Assembly: GCA_040226215.1 (NCBI GenBank) | Contig: JAVKFF010000147.1 | Span: forward strand, 19,491 to 83,490 | Source of the DNA: JAVKFF01 sp040226215 | Lineage (GTDB): Bacteria > Pseudomonadota > Alphaproteobacteria > DSM-16000 > Inquilinaceae | Length of the DNA: 64,000 nucleotides | Direction: 5' to 3' | Shown: positions 45,561 to 53,923 of the stretch, piece after piece | Layout of the letters: each line of letters starts with the position of its first letter | Numbering within the stretch: the first letter of the stretch is position 1 | Notes under the pieces: generated by a model | The model's database searches: none | What the model was told of the DNA's origin: nothing | The model's input: the letters and a program-made list of their open reading frames with translations, nothing else | Position numbers and translations under genes: made by a program

Positions 45561-46394
45561 TCACGGATGTTTGGCCGGATTTGTGGCGTTCTCGCCATTC
45601 TTTGCGGCGAGGCGGAGTTCCTTGCCGATCATCAGGTGGAGATGGGCATTGGCGGCGAGCACGCTGCCGCCGTCCACGGGGTTGTGGCCGCCATTGATCT
45701 CCGTGACGAAGCCACCCGCCTCCTGCACCAGCAGGGCACCGGCGGCGACGTCCCACGGGTTGAGGCCGGATTCCCAAAATCCGTCGAAGCGGCCCGCCGC
45801 CACCCAGGCGAGATCGAGGGCGGCGGCACCGAAGCGGCGGATGCCGGCGACCTGCGGTGTGATGCGGGCCAACTCCGCCAGCGTGCGCTCATGTCCCGGG
45901 CGGCCGTGGAAGGGAATGCCGGTGGCCAGCACCGCCTCCTTCAGCAGCCGGCGGCCGCTGACCCTGAGGCGCCGTTCGTTGAGATAGGCGCCTTGCCCCT
46001 TCTCGGCCCAGAAGAGTTCGTCGGCGACCGGGTTGAAGATGACCCCGGCGGTGATCTCGCCCCGGGTCTCCGCGGCGATCGAGATCGCCCAGTGCGGGAT
46101 GCCGTGCAGGTAATTGGTCGTGCCGTCGAGCGGGTCCACGATCCAGCGGCGGTCCGGATCCTCGCCCGCGCTCGCGCCGCTTTCCTCCATCAGCAGGCCG
46201 AAGGCCGGCCGAGCCTTGGTCAGCTCGATTGTCAGCGTCTTCTCGGCATTGATGTCCGCCTGGCTGACGAAGTCGGCCGGGCCCTTGCGGGAGACCTGGA
46301 GCTGTTCGACCTCGCCGAAGTCGCGCACGAGCTGGCGGGCGGCGCGATGGGCGGCGCGCATCATGACGTTGATCAGGGCGGAACGGGTCGCCAT
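45561..46394 (-). CDS. suhB: Inositol monophosphatase family protein
   Basis: A 277-aa Mg-dependent phosphatase. Metal-binding motifs are EESG (~75), DPLDGTTNYLHG (~92-103) and WDVAAGALLVQEAGG (~215). It would hydrolyse inositol-1-phosphate or related sugar phosphates; the E. coli relative SuhB also binds RNA polymerase during rRNA transcription. The start at 46394 gives MATRSALINVMM, typical of the alphaproteobacterial family. It lies between efp and the OmpA/MotA-like cluster on the same strand. Confidence 0.9.
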   Translation of the reverse strand: MATRSALINVMMRAAHRAARQLVRDFGEVEQLQVSRKGPADFVSQADINAEKTLTIELTKARPAFGLLMEESGASAGEDPDRRWIVDPLDGTTNYLHGIPHWAISIAAETRGEITAGVIFNPVADELFWAEKGQGAYLNERRLRVSGRRLLKEAVLATGIPFHGRPGHERTLAELARITPQVAGIRRFGAAALDLAWVAAGRFDGFWESGLNPWDVAAGALLVQEAGGFVTEINGGHNPVDGGSVLAANAHLHLMIGKELRLAAKNGENATNPAKHP

Positions 46395-46455
46395 TGACTG
46401 CCTGGTCTCTCGTGTCGGGTTGGGGAGGCGCGCTGCCGCGCCGGCTGAGTCGGCT

Positions 46456-47022
46456 TCAGTCCTTCGCCCGCTCAACATAGGAGCCGTCGACCGTCGAGAC
46501 CACCACGCGGGTGCCCGACTCGATGTGCGGGGGCACCATGACCTTCGCCCCGTTCTCCAGCATCGCCGGCTTGTAGGAGGAGGACGCCGTCTGGCCCTTG
46601 ACCACCGGATCGGCCTCGACGATCGCCATCGTGACCTGCGACGGCAGCTCCACCGAGAGCGGCGAGCCCTCGTACATGGTAACCGTGCAGACCATGCCGT
46701 CCTGCAGGTAGATGGCCTGTTCGCCGATCACCTCGCGCGGGATGGCCACCTGCTCGAAGCTCTCCTGGTCCATGAAGGTGAACAGGTCGTCCTCGGCGAA
46801 CAGGAACTGCATCTCCGATTCGTCGAGGCGGGCGCGCTCCACCGATTCCTGGGTGCGCCAGCGGTTCTGCGTCTTGGTGCCGGTGCGCACGTCCTTCATC
46901 TCGACCTGGATCACGGCGTTGCCCTTGCCCGGCTGGATCAGGTCGATCTTGGTGACCAGCATCAGCTTGTTCTCGTATTCCAGAACGTTGCCCGGCCGGA
47001 TGTTGATGGCATTGATTTTCAT
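46456..47022 (-). CDS. efp: Translation elongation factor P
   Basis: EF-P relieves ribosome stalling at polyproline stretches. The 188-aa product has the three-barrel fold. The modified loop is QPGKGNAV, with Lys33 corresponding to the beta-lysylated Lys34 of E. coli EF-P. The C-terminal signature VPPHIESGTRVVVSTVDGSYVER is intact. The gene for the modifying enzyme EpmA lies head to head 197 bp away. Many proteins in this window carry long Pro runs (FtsZ linker, 44157 protein, TolA), fitting a need for active EF-P. Confidence 0.97.
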   Translation of the reverse strand: MKINAINIRPGNVLEYENKLMLVTKIDLIQPGKGNAVIQVEMKDVRTGTKTQNRWRTQESVERARLDESEMQFLFAEDDLFTFMDQESFEQVAIPREVIGEQAIYLQDGMVCTVTMYEGSPLSVELPSQVTMAIVEADPVVKGQTASSSYKPAMLENGAKVMVPPHIESGTRVVVSTVDGSYVERAKD

Positions 47023-47219
47023 GGTGTCACCCTGCTTGATGCGCCCGGGATCCGCGATCACCGAGCGGCACCGAGCCGAGGCACGATCGAAGCGGACTCC
47101 CGTCGAGGACTGAAAAGCGGCGCGGAACCTATCAGCATGACCCTGTTCTGGCAATCTGCGCCGCGCGACCGGCGGCGGCCGTCCGACGGCATGGCGGCCA
47201 TGTCCGTCGCGAGCCGGCG

Positions 47220-48302
47220 GTGAGCGGCGGTACGCGCCCGGCCGCGCCCTGGTGGCGGGCCGACCGGCTGCAGGCGCGCCGCCCCCTGCTGATCCGGCGC
47301 AACCGCGCTAAGCGGGCGTTGCAGGCGCTGTTCGACCGGCTCGACTTCACGGAAGTGGAGACGCCCGCCCTGCAGATCTCGCCGGGGATGGAGGTGCATC
47401 TGCAGGCCTTCGGCACCGAGATCCTCGACCCCGGCCGTGGCGTTCGTCCGATCTACCTGCACACCTCGCCGGAATTCGCCATGAAGAAGCTGCTGGCGGG
47501 CGGCGAACGGCGGATCTGGCAGCTGACCCATGTCTTCCGCAATGCCGAGCGCGGCGCCACGCACCACCCGGAATTCTCCATGATCGAATGGTACCGGGCG
47601 GGGGAGGGCTACCGCGTGCTGATCGACGATTGCGTGGCCGTGCTGCGCGCCGTCGCCGAGGCTTGCGACACGCGGAAGCTGACCTGGCGCGGCGTCGAGA
47701 GCGATCCCTTCGCGGACTGGCAGGTGATCGGCGTCCAGCAGGCGTTCGAACGCCATGCCGGGATCGACCTGCTGGCGACCGCGCCCGACCCGGGCGAGCC
47801 GGACGCCGGCCTGCTTGCCGAGGCGGCGCGGGGGATCGGCGTCGCGCCGCACGAGGGCGATCGCTGGGACGACCTGTTCTTCCGCATCTTCCTCGAGCGC
47901 ATCGAGCCGAAGCTGGGCCACCCTGTACCCACCGTGCTGATCGACTATCCGATTTCCATGGCCGCACTCTCGCGGCCGAAGCCGGACGATCCGCGTCTGG
48001 CGGAACGTTTCGAGCTCTATGTCGCCGGGCTGGAGATCGCCAACGCCTTCGGCGAACTGACCGACGGGGCCGAGCAGCGCCGCCGTTTCGAGGCCGACCA
48101 GGCGCGGCGCCGCGAGATCCATGGCGCGGCCCATCCGCTCGACGAGGACTTCCTCGCCGCCTTCGATGCCGACCGCGGCGGCGGCCTGCCCGACTGCGCC
48201 GGCATCGCGCTCGGCTTCGACCGGCTGGTGATGCTGGCCACGGGGGCGGCCCATGTCGAAGATGTTCTTTGGGCGCCGGTCGCCGCTCCGCTAGAGTTCT
48301 AG
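47220..48302 (+). CDS. epmA: EF-P--(R)-beta-lysine ligase
   Basis: A 360-aa truncated lysyl-tRNA synthetase paralogue (PoxA/GenX) that charges (R)-beta-lysine onto EF-P. It has only the class II catalytic core: motif 1 region (TEVETPALQISPGMEVHL), motif 2 HVFRNAERGATHHPEFSMIEWY (~100) and motif 3 GIALGFDRLVMLATG (~335), with no anticodon-binding domain. The start is GTG at 47220, overlapping a short upstream frame. No EpmB (lysine aminomutase) gene is in the window. Confidence 0.93.
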   Translation: MSGGTRPAAPWWRADRLQARRPLLIRRNRAKRALQALFDRLDFTEVETPALQISPGMEVHLQAFGTEILDPGRGVRPIYLHTSPEFAMKKLLAGGERRIWQLTHVFRNAERGATHHPEFSMIEWYRAGEGYRVLIDDCVAVLRAVAEACDTRKLTWRGVESDPFADWQVIGVQQAFERHAGIDLLATAPDPGEPDAGLLAEAARGIGVAPHEGDRWDDLFFRIFLERIEPKLGHPVPTVLIDYPISMAALSRPKPDDPRLAERFELYVAGLEIANAFGELTDGAEQRRRFEADQARRREIHGAAHPLDEDFLAAFDADRGGGLPDCAGIALGFDRLVMLATGAAHVEDVLWAPVAAPLEF

Positions 48303-48351
48303 CGAATCAGCCATTGGCCTTCCGTCAACCGTTGCCCCGGGCGCCGCTCCC

Positions 48352-49293
48352 TTGACCGCGCTGCACGCCGAAGCCGAAGCCTATCTGAAGATGGTCGCAG
48401 ACTGGCAGCGCGAGAACGACCTGCCGCCGCCGCGCCAGATGGGTGCCCCGCGCCTGCGTAAGACCATCCGCGAGGCGATCCTGAAGATGCGTCCCGCACT
48501 GCCGGAGATGATCGTCGAGGAGCGCGTGATCCCGGCGCGCTCCGGGCCGCTGCGGGTGCGCCTGATCCGTGGCGTCGAGCAGGCCGACGACGTGCTGCCG
48601 GTGGTGCTCTACTTCCACGGCGGCGGCTACGTCTATGGCGGCATCGAGGAGAGCGCCCACGAGGCCTGCCGGCTCGCCGAGCGGGTGCCCGCCCTGGTCG
48701 TCTCCGCCGACTATCGCAAGGCGCCGGAGAAGCCGTTTCCGGCGGCGGTCGAGGACGGCTACGACGCCCTGCTCTGGGTCTACGAGAATGCCCGGCGCTA
48801 TGGCGGGGACGCCAGGCGGCTGATGGTCGGTGGCACCTCGGCCGGCGGCGGGCTGGCCGTGGCGGTGACCCGCCTGGCGGCCATCAGCCGGGGGCCGCGC
48901 ATCGGCCTCAACTACCTCTTCTGTCCCTGGCTCGACCTCACCATGGCCGAGCCGTCGGTGAAGGTTTTCGGCAAGGGTTACGGCCTCGACCGGCCCGATC
49001 TGGAGTGGTTCGCCGCCGCCTATGCGGGCGAGGCGGACAGCGCCGATCCGCTGCTTTCCCCGGCGCGACACCAGCCGCCGGCCAACATGCCCGAGACCGC
49101 CATCGTCGCCGCCGGCTGCGATCCGCTTGTCGGCGAGGCCAGGCGCTACGCCGACCGCCTGATGAACGCCGGCGTGCCTGTCGTCCACCACGAGGCCGAG
49201 GGCATGGTTCACGCCTTCAACGTGCTGCTGCACTTCATGCCGTCGGGCGATGCCCATCTGGCCGCGGTCGAAGCGGCGATGCGGCGGGTTTAG
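48352..49293 (+). CDS. Alpha/beta hydrolase, HSL-type esterase
   Basis: A 313-aa esterase of the hormone-sensitive lipase family. The oxyanion motif is YFHGGGYVYGG (~87), the nucleophile Ser lies in VGGTSAGGGLA (~163), Asp in AAGCDPLVGEARRYADRL (~262) and His in EGMVHAFNVLLHF (~290). The start appears to be TTG at 48352 (MTALHAEAEAYLKMV); the first in-frame ATG (48391) would lose 13 residues. The natural ester substrate is unknown. Confidence 0.87.
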   Translation: MTALHAEAEAYLKMVADWQRENDLPPPRQMGAPRLRKTIREAILKMRPALPEMIVEERVIPARSGPLRVRLIRGVEQADDVLPVVLYFHGGGYVYGGIEESAHEACRLAERVPALVVSADYRKAPEKPFPAAVEDGYDALLWVYENARRYGGDARRLMVGGTSAGGGLAVAVTRLAAISRGPRIGLNYLFCPWLDLTMAEPSVKVFGKGYGLDRPDLEWFAAAYAGEADSADPLLSPARHQPPANMPETAIVAAGCDPLVGEARRYADRLMNAGVPVVHHEAEGMVHAFNVLLHFMPSGDAHLAAVEAAMRRV

Positions 49294-49299
49294 GCCCGC

Positions 49300-49551
49300 C
49301 TAGTCTGGCAGACGATCGCCGTCTCGCGGCGCGTCGGATCCCGCCTTGTCGAGCAGGTCGATCGCGCGAGCCGGGTTGCCCCGGGCCGCGCGCGCCTGAA
49401 AGGCCGCCCAGGCCTCGAGCGATTTTACCCGCTCGGCGACGGCGATTGTGATGAACTGGTTGAGGGTGGTGCCGTCCCGTTCCGCGGCGTCCTCGGCGGC
49501 GCGCTTGAGCGAACGGGGCAGGCGAAGGGCGAACCGCATCGCTTCTGTCAT
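49300..49551 (-). CDS. Ribbon-helix-helix-type antitoxin
   Basis: An 83-aa protein, MTEAMRFALRLPRSLKRAAE then AERDGTTLNQFITIAVAERVKSL, a typical Arc/HicB-like ribbon-helix-helix. It ends in a charged tail. The start overlaps the PIN toxin stop by 4 bp (ATGA), so the two are translated together. It is expected to neutralise the toxin and bind the palindromes at 49969-49996. The order toxin-then-antitoxin is the reverse of most type II pairs. Confidence 0.85.
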   Translation of the reverse strand: MTEAMRFALRLPRSLKRAAEDAAERDGTTLNQFITIAVAERVKSLEAWAAFQARAARGNPARAIDLLDKAGSDAPRDGDRLPD

Positions 49552-49970
49552 CGATTCATTCTCCTCCAGCCGGACGCCGGGTCGAGAACCCTGACGCCAA
49601 GCCATTCCGCGACCGGCTTGAAGTGCCGGGTGTTGAAGGTCAGCAGGTGGCTCGCCCAACCGTTGAGGCAGGTTTCGAGCACCATCTCATCTTCAGGGTC
49701 CGCCAATATGGGACGCCAAAGATAGTCCGTGCGCACAAGTGTGGCGGTCGACAGCAGCGCATCGAGCACCTCGCGAATCTCGTCCTCCGTGAGACCGATC
49801 GCGGTCCGGTGAACCGGACGGACGAGCACCGCCTCATACTCCAAGGCGAGGCCGACACTGATCACGAGATCGACCTCTCGACGCAAGGCCGCGCGCAGAA
49901 TCTGTCGTGAAGCACCGCTGGGACTTCGGAAGCCTGCGATCACGACATCCGTGTCCAAGACCCACTTCAT
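49548..49970 (-). CDS. PIN-domain toxin (putative type II toxin component)
   Basis: A 140-aa PIN-fold ribonuclease-like protein. The acidic residues of the active site are visible: Asp6 (VLDTDVVIAGF), Glu44 (LALEYEAVL), Asp91 (ADPEDEMVLETC) and the C-terminal NTRHF. It resembles the PIN family annotated as toxin-antitoxin toxin component (COG1569-like). Its start codon lies inside the palindromic operator, and it is the first gene of the pair. Confidence 0.88.
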   Translation of the reverse strand: MKWVLDTDVVIAGFRSPSGASRQILRAALRREVDLVISVGLALEYEAVLVRPVHRTAIGLTEDEIREVLDALLSTATLVRTDYLWRPILADPEDEMVLETCLNGWASHLLTFNTRHFKPVAEWLGVRVLDPASGWRRMNR

Positions 49971-49996
49971 ATCACATGTGATATCATATGTGACAT
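49969..49996. promoter_or_regulatory. Tandem palindromic operator of the toxin-antitoxin operon
   Basis: A perfect 16-bp palindrome ATATCACATGTGATAT (49969-49984) and an imperfect second copy (ATATCATATGTGACAT, 49981-49996) are offset by 12 bp. Their AT-richness contrasts with the surroundings. They overlap the toxin start, the expected site of autorepression by the antitoxin. Confidence 0.75.
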
Positions 49997-50000
49997 CAAC

Positions 50001-50624
50001 TCAAGTGCGCAATCCCAGCCGCTCCGCAATGGCCCGGAAGGCGCTGGCCGGATCCTCGGCCTCCCAGAGCGCCGGGCCGATGGCGAGGAAGTCGGCACCT
50101 GTCTCGGCGAAGGTCGCGGCGTTGCCGGCGTCGATGCGGTCGAGGGCGACCGAGGGGATCTCCATCATCTCCGACCACCAGCGCAGGTGCTCGAGCGTCT
50201 CTGCGGTCTCCTCCGGCGTCGAGGCAAGGTTGCCGAAGACGATGTAGTCGGCGCCCGCCTCGCCCGCCTCCATCGCGGCGTGGCGGCTGTTGCGGCAGGA
50301 ATAGCCGACGATGGCGTCCCTGCCGACCGTGGCCCGGCAGGCCTTCACCGGCGGTCCGGCAGGGCAGGTATGCACACCGTCCAGCGCCAGGGCGACCGCC
50401 AGGTCGGGCCGGCCGTCGACCAGGAAGGCGATGTCGCGGCCCTGGACGGAATCGCGCAGGCGCTCCGCCACCCGGCGCAGCGCCGCGTCATCGAGATCGC
50501 CCGGCAGAAGCAGCACGCAGGCGACCGCAGCGGTATCGAGCACCGCATCGAGAACCGGCAGGAAGGAGTCCGGATCCGGTCCGGGCGGCGTGACAAGGTA
50601 GAGTTGCGGCGGTTCGTCGGACAT
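50001..50624 (-). CDS. ThiE-like (thiamine phosphate synthase superfamily) protein
   Basis: A 207-aa TIM-barrel protein, MSDEPPQLYLVTPPG onward. It keeps the ThiE pattern of DGVHT (~103), GRDAIVGYSC, EAGADYIVFGNLASTPEET and ETGADFLAIGPALW. The pyrophosphate/metal motif HLGQxD of true thiamine phosphate synthases is replaced (VHTCPAGPP), so catalysis of that reaction is doubtful. No TPP riboswitch or thi genes lie nearby. Confidence 0.75.
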   Translation of the reverse strand: MSDEPPQLYLVTPPGPDPDSFLPVLDAVLDTAAVACVLLLPGDLDDAALRRVAERLRDSVQGRDIAFLVDGRPDLAVALALDGVHTCPAGPPVKACRATVGRDAIVGYSCRNSRHAAMEAGEAGADYIVFGNLASTPEETAETLEHLRWWSEMMEIPSVALDRIDAGNAATFAETGADFLAIGPALWEAEDPASAFRAIAERLGLRT

Positions 50625-50846
50625 GGTCGGTGCGGTCTCGGCCGTGATGGTCACTTCGGACGACGGGCATAGCCCAGCCTTGGCGCCCCGGCAATGCGTC
50701 GGCGAAAAGCGGCGGAACCGGGGTGGCCAATTCGCGGTTGATCGGCGCGGGCGACGTCCACCATTCTGGCGGCGCCGCGATCCGCTGTCACATGCCGTCC
50801 CCTCATCCGACGCCCCGCCGGCTGGCAACCAGGAGCCCCGATCACC

Positions 50847-51587
50847 ATGCTCGACCTTCTCGCCGATCCCAACGCCTGGATCTCGCTGGCCACCATCACC
50901 CTGCTGGAGATCGTGCTGGGCATCGACAACGTGATCTTCATCTCGATCGTCTCCTCGCGGCTGCCGCCGGAGCGCCAGCCGCTAGCGCGCCGGCTGGGGC
51001 TGATGGTGGCGCTGGGTGTGCGTATCGTGTTGCTGCTCGTCATCACCTGGATCATCGGGCTCACCCAGCCGGTGTTCAGCCTGTTCGACATGGACTTCTC
51101 CTGGCGCGACCTGATCCTGATCGTCGGCGGGCTTTTCCTGCTCGCCAAGGCGGTGACCGAGATCCACGCCATGGTCGAGGGTGAGGTGCACGCATCCGGA
51201 CCGCGGCAGAGCGCGTCCTTCGCCGGCGTGATCGCGCAGATTGTCGCCCTCGACGTGGTCTTCTCGCTCGACAGCGTGCTGACGGCGGTCGGCATGGCCG
51301 AGCATGTCGAGGTGATGATCGCCGCCGTGGTCATCGCCATGGGCGTCATGCTGATCGCCGCCGAGCCGCTCTCGGCCTTCGTCAACCGGCATGCCACGGT
51401 GAAGATGCTGGCGCTTGCCTTCCTGCTGCTGATCGGCGTCACGCTGGTGGCCGATGGCGCGCATTTCCACATCCCGCGCGGCTATCTCTACTTCGCCGTC
51501 GTCTTCGCCGTCCTGGTGGAGGCGATGAACCTGGTGGTGCGCCGACGCGCCGCCAGGCGCCGCGCGGCGAAGGCGGAAGCCGATTGA
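50847..51587 (+). CDS. TerC family integral membrane protein
   Basis: A 246-aa protein with about seven membrane helices. The TerC family acidic motifs are present: LEIVLGIDNVIFISI (~22) and LDVVFSLDSVLTAVGMAEH (~135). It ends in a basic cytoplasmic tail (VRRRAARRRAAKAEAD). TerC proteins are linked to tellurite resistance and to manganese efflux at the Sec machinery. I looked for the manganese riboswitch (yybP-ykoY) often found before terC and did not see it. Confidence 0.9.
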   Translation: MLDLLADPNAWISLATITLLEIVLGIDNVIFISIVSSRLPPERQPLARRLGLMVALGVRIVLLLVITWIIGLTQPVFSLFDMDFSWRDLILIVGGLFLLAKAVTEIHAMVEGEVHASGPRQSASFAGVIAQIVALDVVFSLDSVLTAVGMAEHVEVMIAAVVIAMGVMLIAAEPLSAFVNRHATVKMLALAFLLLIGVTLVADGAHFHIPRGYLYFAVVFAVLVEAMNLVVRRRAARRRAAKAEAD

Positions 51588-51625
51588 TGCGGATGTCTCC
51601 CGACAAAATGTACCGAGACAAAAAG

Positions 51626-51643
51626 GACAATAAATTCATTGTC
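51626..51643. promoter_or_regulatory. Dyad upstream of the LysE-family gene
   Basis: GACAAT (51626-51631) and ATTGTC (51638-51643) with a 6-bp AT spacer lie ~80 bp before the LysE gene, in the only AT-rich part of that gap. It could be an operator; it is too small to be sure. Confidence 0.3.
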
Positions 51644-51722
51644 TTGATGGTGGGAGATCGCCAAGGATATAGGTCAGCACTCTTGCCCTTTCGGGGCGAC
51701 CTCTTGTCGGAGGACCCGGGCC

Positions 51723-52328
51723 ATGGATGGCCATCTGACCTGGCTCTTTTCGGTGATCGGCTTCGCCGTCGCCACCTCGGTCACGCCGGGACCGAACAAC
51801 CTGATGCTGATGGCCTCGGGCGCCAATTTCGGCTTCCGGCGCACCCTGCCGCACCTGTTCGGCGTGGCCTTCGGCTTCATGGCCATGCTGCTGGCGCTGG
51901 GCGTCGGCCTCGGCGCGGCGTTCGAGGCGGTGCCGGAACTGCTCGATGTCATGCGCTGGCTGGGGATCGCCTACCTCGTCTACCTCGCCTGGCGGATCGC
52001 CAGCGCCAGCGGCACGCTCGACGGTCGTGCCGATGGCCGGCCGATGACCTTTCCCGAGGCCGCGCTCTTCCAGTGGCTGAATCCCAAGGCCTGGGCGATG
52101 ATCCTGGCGCTGCTCGGCGCCTATTCGCTGGAGGGCATGGCACCGGCGGCCCAGCTCGCCGTCATGGTCGGCGTCTTCCTGGTCTTCGGCATGCCCTGCA
52201 ACTGGCTGTGGGCCGGCTTCGGCGTGGCGATCGGCAGGCTCCTCAACCAGCCCGCCTACCGGCGCGCCTTCAACGTCGTCATGGCGTTGCTGCTGGTAGC
52301 CACGATGGTGCCGGTCCTGCTGATGTGA
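51723..52328 (+). CDS. LysE family amino-acid exporter
   Basis: A 201-aa inner-membrane protein of the LysE/RhtB superfamily with six hydrophobic segments. The family N-terminus TWLFSVIGFAVATSVTPGPNNLMLMASGANFG contains the conserved TPGPN. FQWLNPKAWAMIL (~120) is the second family motif. It probably exports an amino acid or a derivative. GGAGGA lies 9-14 nt before the ATG. It ends 1 bp from the convergent gene. Confidence 0.9.
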   Translation: MDGHLTWLFSVIGFAVATSVTPGPNNLMLMASGANFGFRRTLPHLFGVAFGFMAMLLALGVGLGAAFEAVPELLDVMRWLGIAYLVYLAWRIASASGTLDGRADGRPMTFPEAALFQWLNPKAWAMILALLGAYSLEGMAPAAQLAVMVGVFLVFGMPCNWLWAGFGVAIGRLLNQPAYRRAFNVVMALLLVATMVPVLLM

Positions 52329-52329
52329 T

Positions 52330-52758
52330 CTAGCCTTCCGCCGCCGGGCTCGGCACCGTGACGTGGCCCGGCATGAGGTCGGTGTTCTGGGCGACGGCGA
52401 TCGACCAGCCATCGCCGCCCTTGCGGCAGACCAGCAGCAGGATACCGCGGCGCGGCGCGCCCGCGCGGCCGTCCCGCTCGATCTGGCCCGTCATGCGCCA
52501 GTGGACGTGCAGCGCCGCGACGGTGTCGGCGAGGTCGTGGCGTTCCATGCGCCGGATTGTTCCCCGGGCGTCCTTGAAGAAGCTGTCGAAGGCGATCTGG
52601 TGGTTGCGGGCGATGGCGGCCCGGTCGCGCCAGATCAGCCCGACCACGTTGACGAAGCGGGCGTCCGCGTCGAACAGCCGGCCGAGACCCTCGCCGTCAT
52701 TGGCGTTCCAGCGGTCGATGAAGGCCTCGCCAAGGGCCTCGGGACTGTCGAAGGACAT
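52330..52758 (-). CDS. SnoaL/DUF4440-like (NTF2-fold) protein
   Basis: A 142-aa protein beginning MSFDSPEALGEAFIDRWNAND, a cone-like NTF2-fold domain of the SgcJ/EcaC type: DADARFVNVVGLIWRDRAAI, then VAALHVHWRMTGQ and a final strand ILLLVCRKGGDGWSIAVAQNTDL. These proteins are often small-molecule isomerases or ligand binders; the substrate is unknown. It lies 50 bp downstream of gap on the same strand. Confidence 0.8.
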   Translation of the reverse strand: MSFDSPEALGEAFIDRWNANDGEGLGRLFDADARFVNVVGLIWRDRAAIARNHQIAFDSFFKDARGTIRRMERHDLADTVAALHVHWRMTGQIERDGRAGAPRRGILLLVCRKGGDGWSIAVAQNTDLMPGHVTVPSPAAEG

Positions 52759-52808
52759 GCTGCCGGGGAGTGGTAAGGGCCGGCGACGTGCGGCCGGCCC
52801 GACCGGTC

Positions 52809-53816
52809 TCAGCCGACCTTGGCCATGGCGATGGCGGTGTCGCTCATCCGGTTGGAGAAGCCCCACTCGTTGTCGTACCAGCTCATCACCCGCACGAAAT
52901 TGCCGTCCATCACCTTGGTCTCCTCCAGCGCGAAGATGGAGGACAGCGGGTCGTGGTTGAAGTCCGTGGAGACGAGCGGCTCGTCATAGACGCCGAGTAT
53001 GCCCTTCAGGCGGCCGTTCGCCATCTCCTTGATGGCGCCGTTGACTTCCTCGACCGTGGTGTCGCGGCTGGCCAGGAACTTGAAGTCGACGACCGAGACG
53101 TTCGGGGTCGGCACCCGCATGGCCACGCCGTCCAGCTTGCCGTTGAGTTCCGGCAGCACCTTGCCGACCGCCCGGGCGGCGCCGGTGGAGGTCGGGATCA
53201 TGTTCAAGGCCGCGGCGCGGGCCCGGTGCAGATCCTTGTGCATGGTATCGACCAGGCGCTGGTCGCCGGTATAGCTGTGGATCGTCGTCATGAAGCCCTT
53301 CTCGATCCCGATCGCCTCGTTGAGCGCATAGGCGACGGGAGCCAGGCAGTTCGTGGTGCACGAGGCGTTGGAGACGACGGTGTGTTCGGGAGTCAGCTTG
53401 TCGTGGTTGACGCCGTAGACGACGGTCAGGTCCTCGTTGGTGCCGGGCGCGGAGATCAGCACCTTCTTCGCACCGGCCGTGATCAGCTTGGCGGCGTCGT
53501 CGCGCTTGGTGAAGCGGCCGGAGCACTCCATGGCGATGTCGACGCCGAGATCGCCGAGGCCGAGCGCCGCGGGATCGGGGCTGGACAGGGCCTTGATGCG
53601 GTCGCCATTGACCACCAGCGTGTCGCCGTCGACCGAGACGTCGCCTGCGAAGCGACCGTGCACGCTGTCATATTTCAGCAGATGCGCATTGGTCGACAGG
53701 TCAGCCAGGTCGTTGATGGCCACCACCTGGATGTCCGTGCGCCCCGACTCGTAGATCGCCCGCAGCACGTTGCGGCCGATGCGCCCGAAGCCGTTGATGG
53801 CAACCTTGACCGTCAT
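52809..53816 (-). CDS. gap: Glyceraldehyde-3-phosphate dehydrogenase, type I
   Basis: A 335-aa enzyme that oxidises glyceraldehyde-3-phosphate with NAD(P)+ and phosphate. The NAD loop is INGFGRIGRNVLRA (~8-20). The catalytic cysteine is in SNASCTTNCLAP (~150) and the His in FMTTIHSYTGDQR (~178). The C-terminal SWYDNEWGFSNRM is intact. It follows tkt by 107 bp on the same strand; pgk, often next, is absent. Confidence 0.97.
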   Translation of the reverse strand: MTVKVAINGFGRIGRNVLRAIYESGRTDIQVVAINDLADLSTNAHLLKYDSVHGRFAGDVSVDGDTLVVNGDRIKALSSPDPAALGLGDLGVDIAMECSGRFTKRDDAAKLITAGAKKVLISAPGTNEDLTVVYGVNHDKLTPEHTVVSNASCTTNCLAPVAYALNEAIGIEKGFMTTIHSYTGDQRLVDTMHKDLHRARAAALNMIPTSTGAARAVGKVLPELNGKLDGVAMRVPTPNVSVVDFKFLASRDTTVEEVNGAIKEMANGRLKGILGVYDEPLVSTDFNHDPLSSIFALEETKVMDGNFVRVMSWYDNEWGFSNRMSDTAIAMAKVG

Positions 53817-53923
53817 CGCATTCCTCCTTGCCGTCGCTGATGCCCATGGCCGCGCGGTGCGGCGAGCCGGGCCGATGTCGCGTTACTTTCGCAGCCTTTC
53901 ATTTAGGCATTGCGGAAGATTAC

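Noticed and set aside
50625..50846. Manganese (yybP-ykoY) riboswitch before terC, or TPP riboswitch for the ThiE-like gene
   Set aside because: I found none of the conserved core motifs in this gap.
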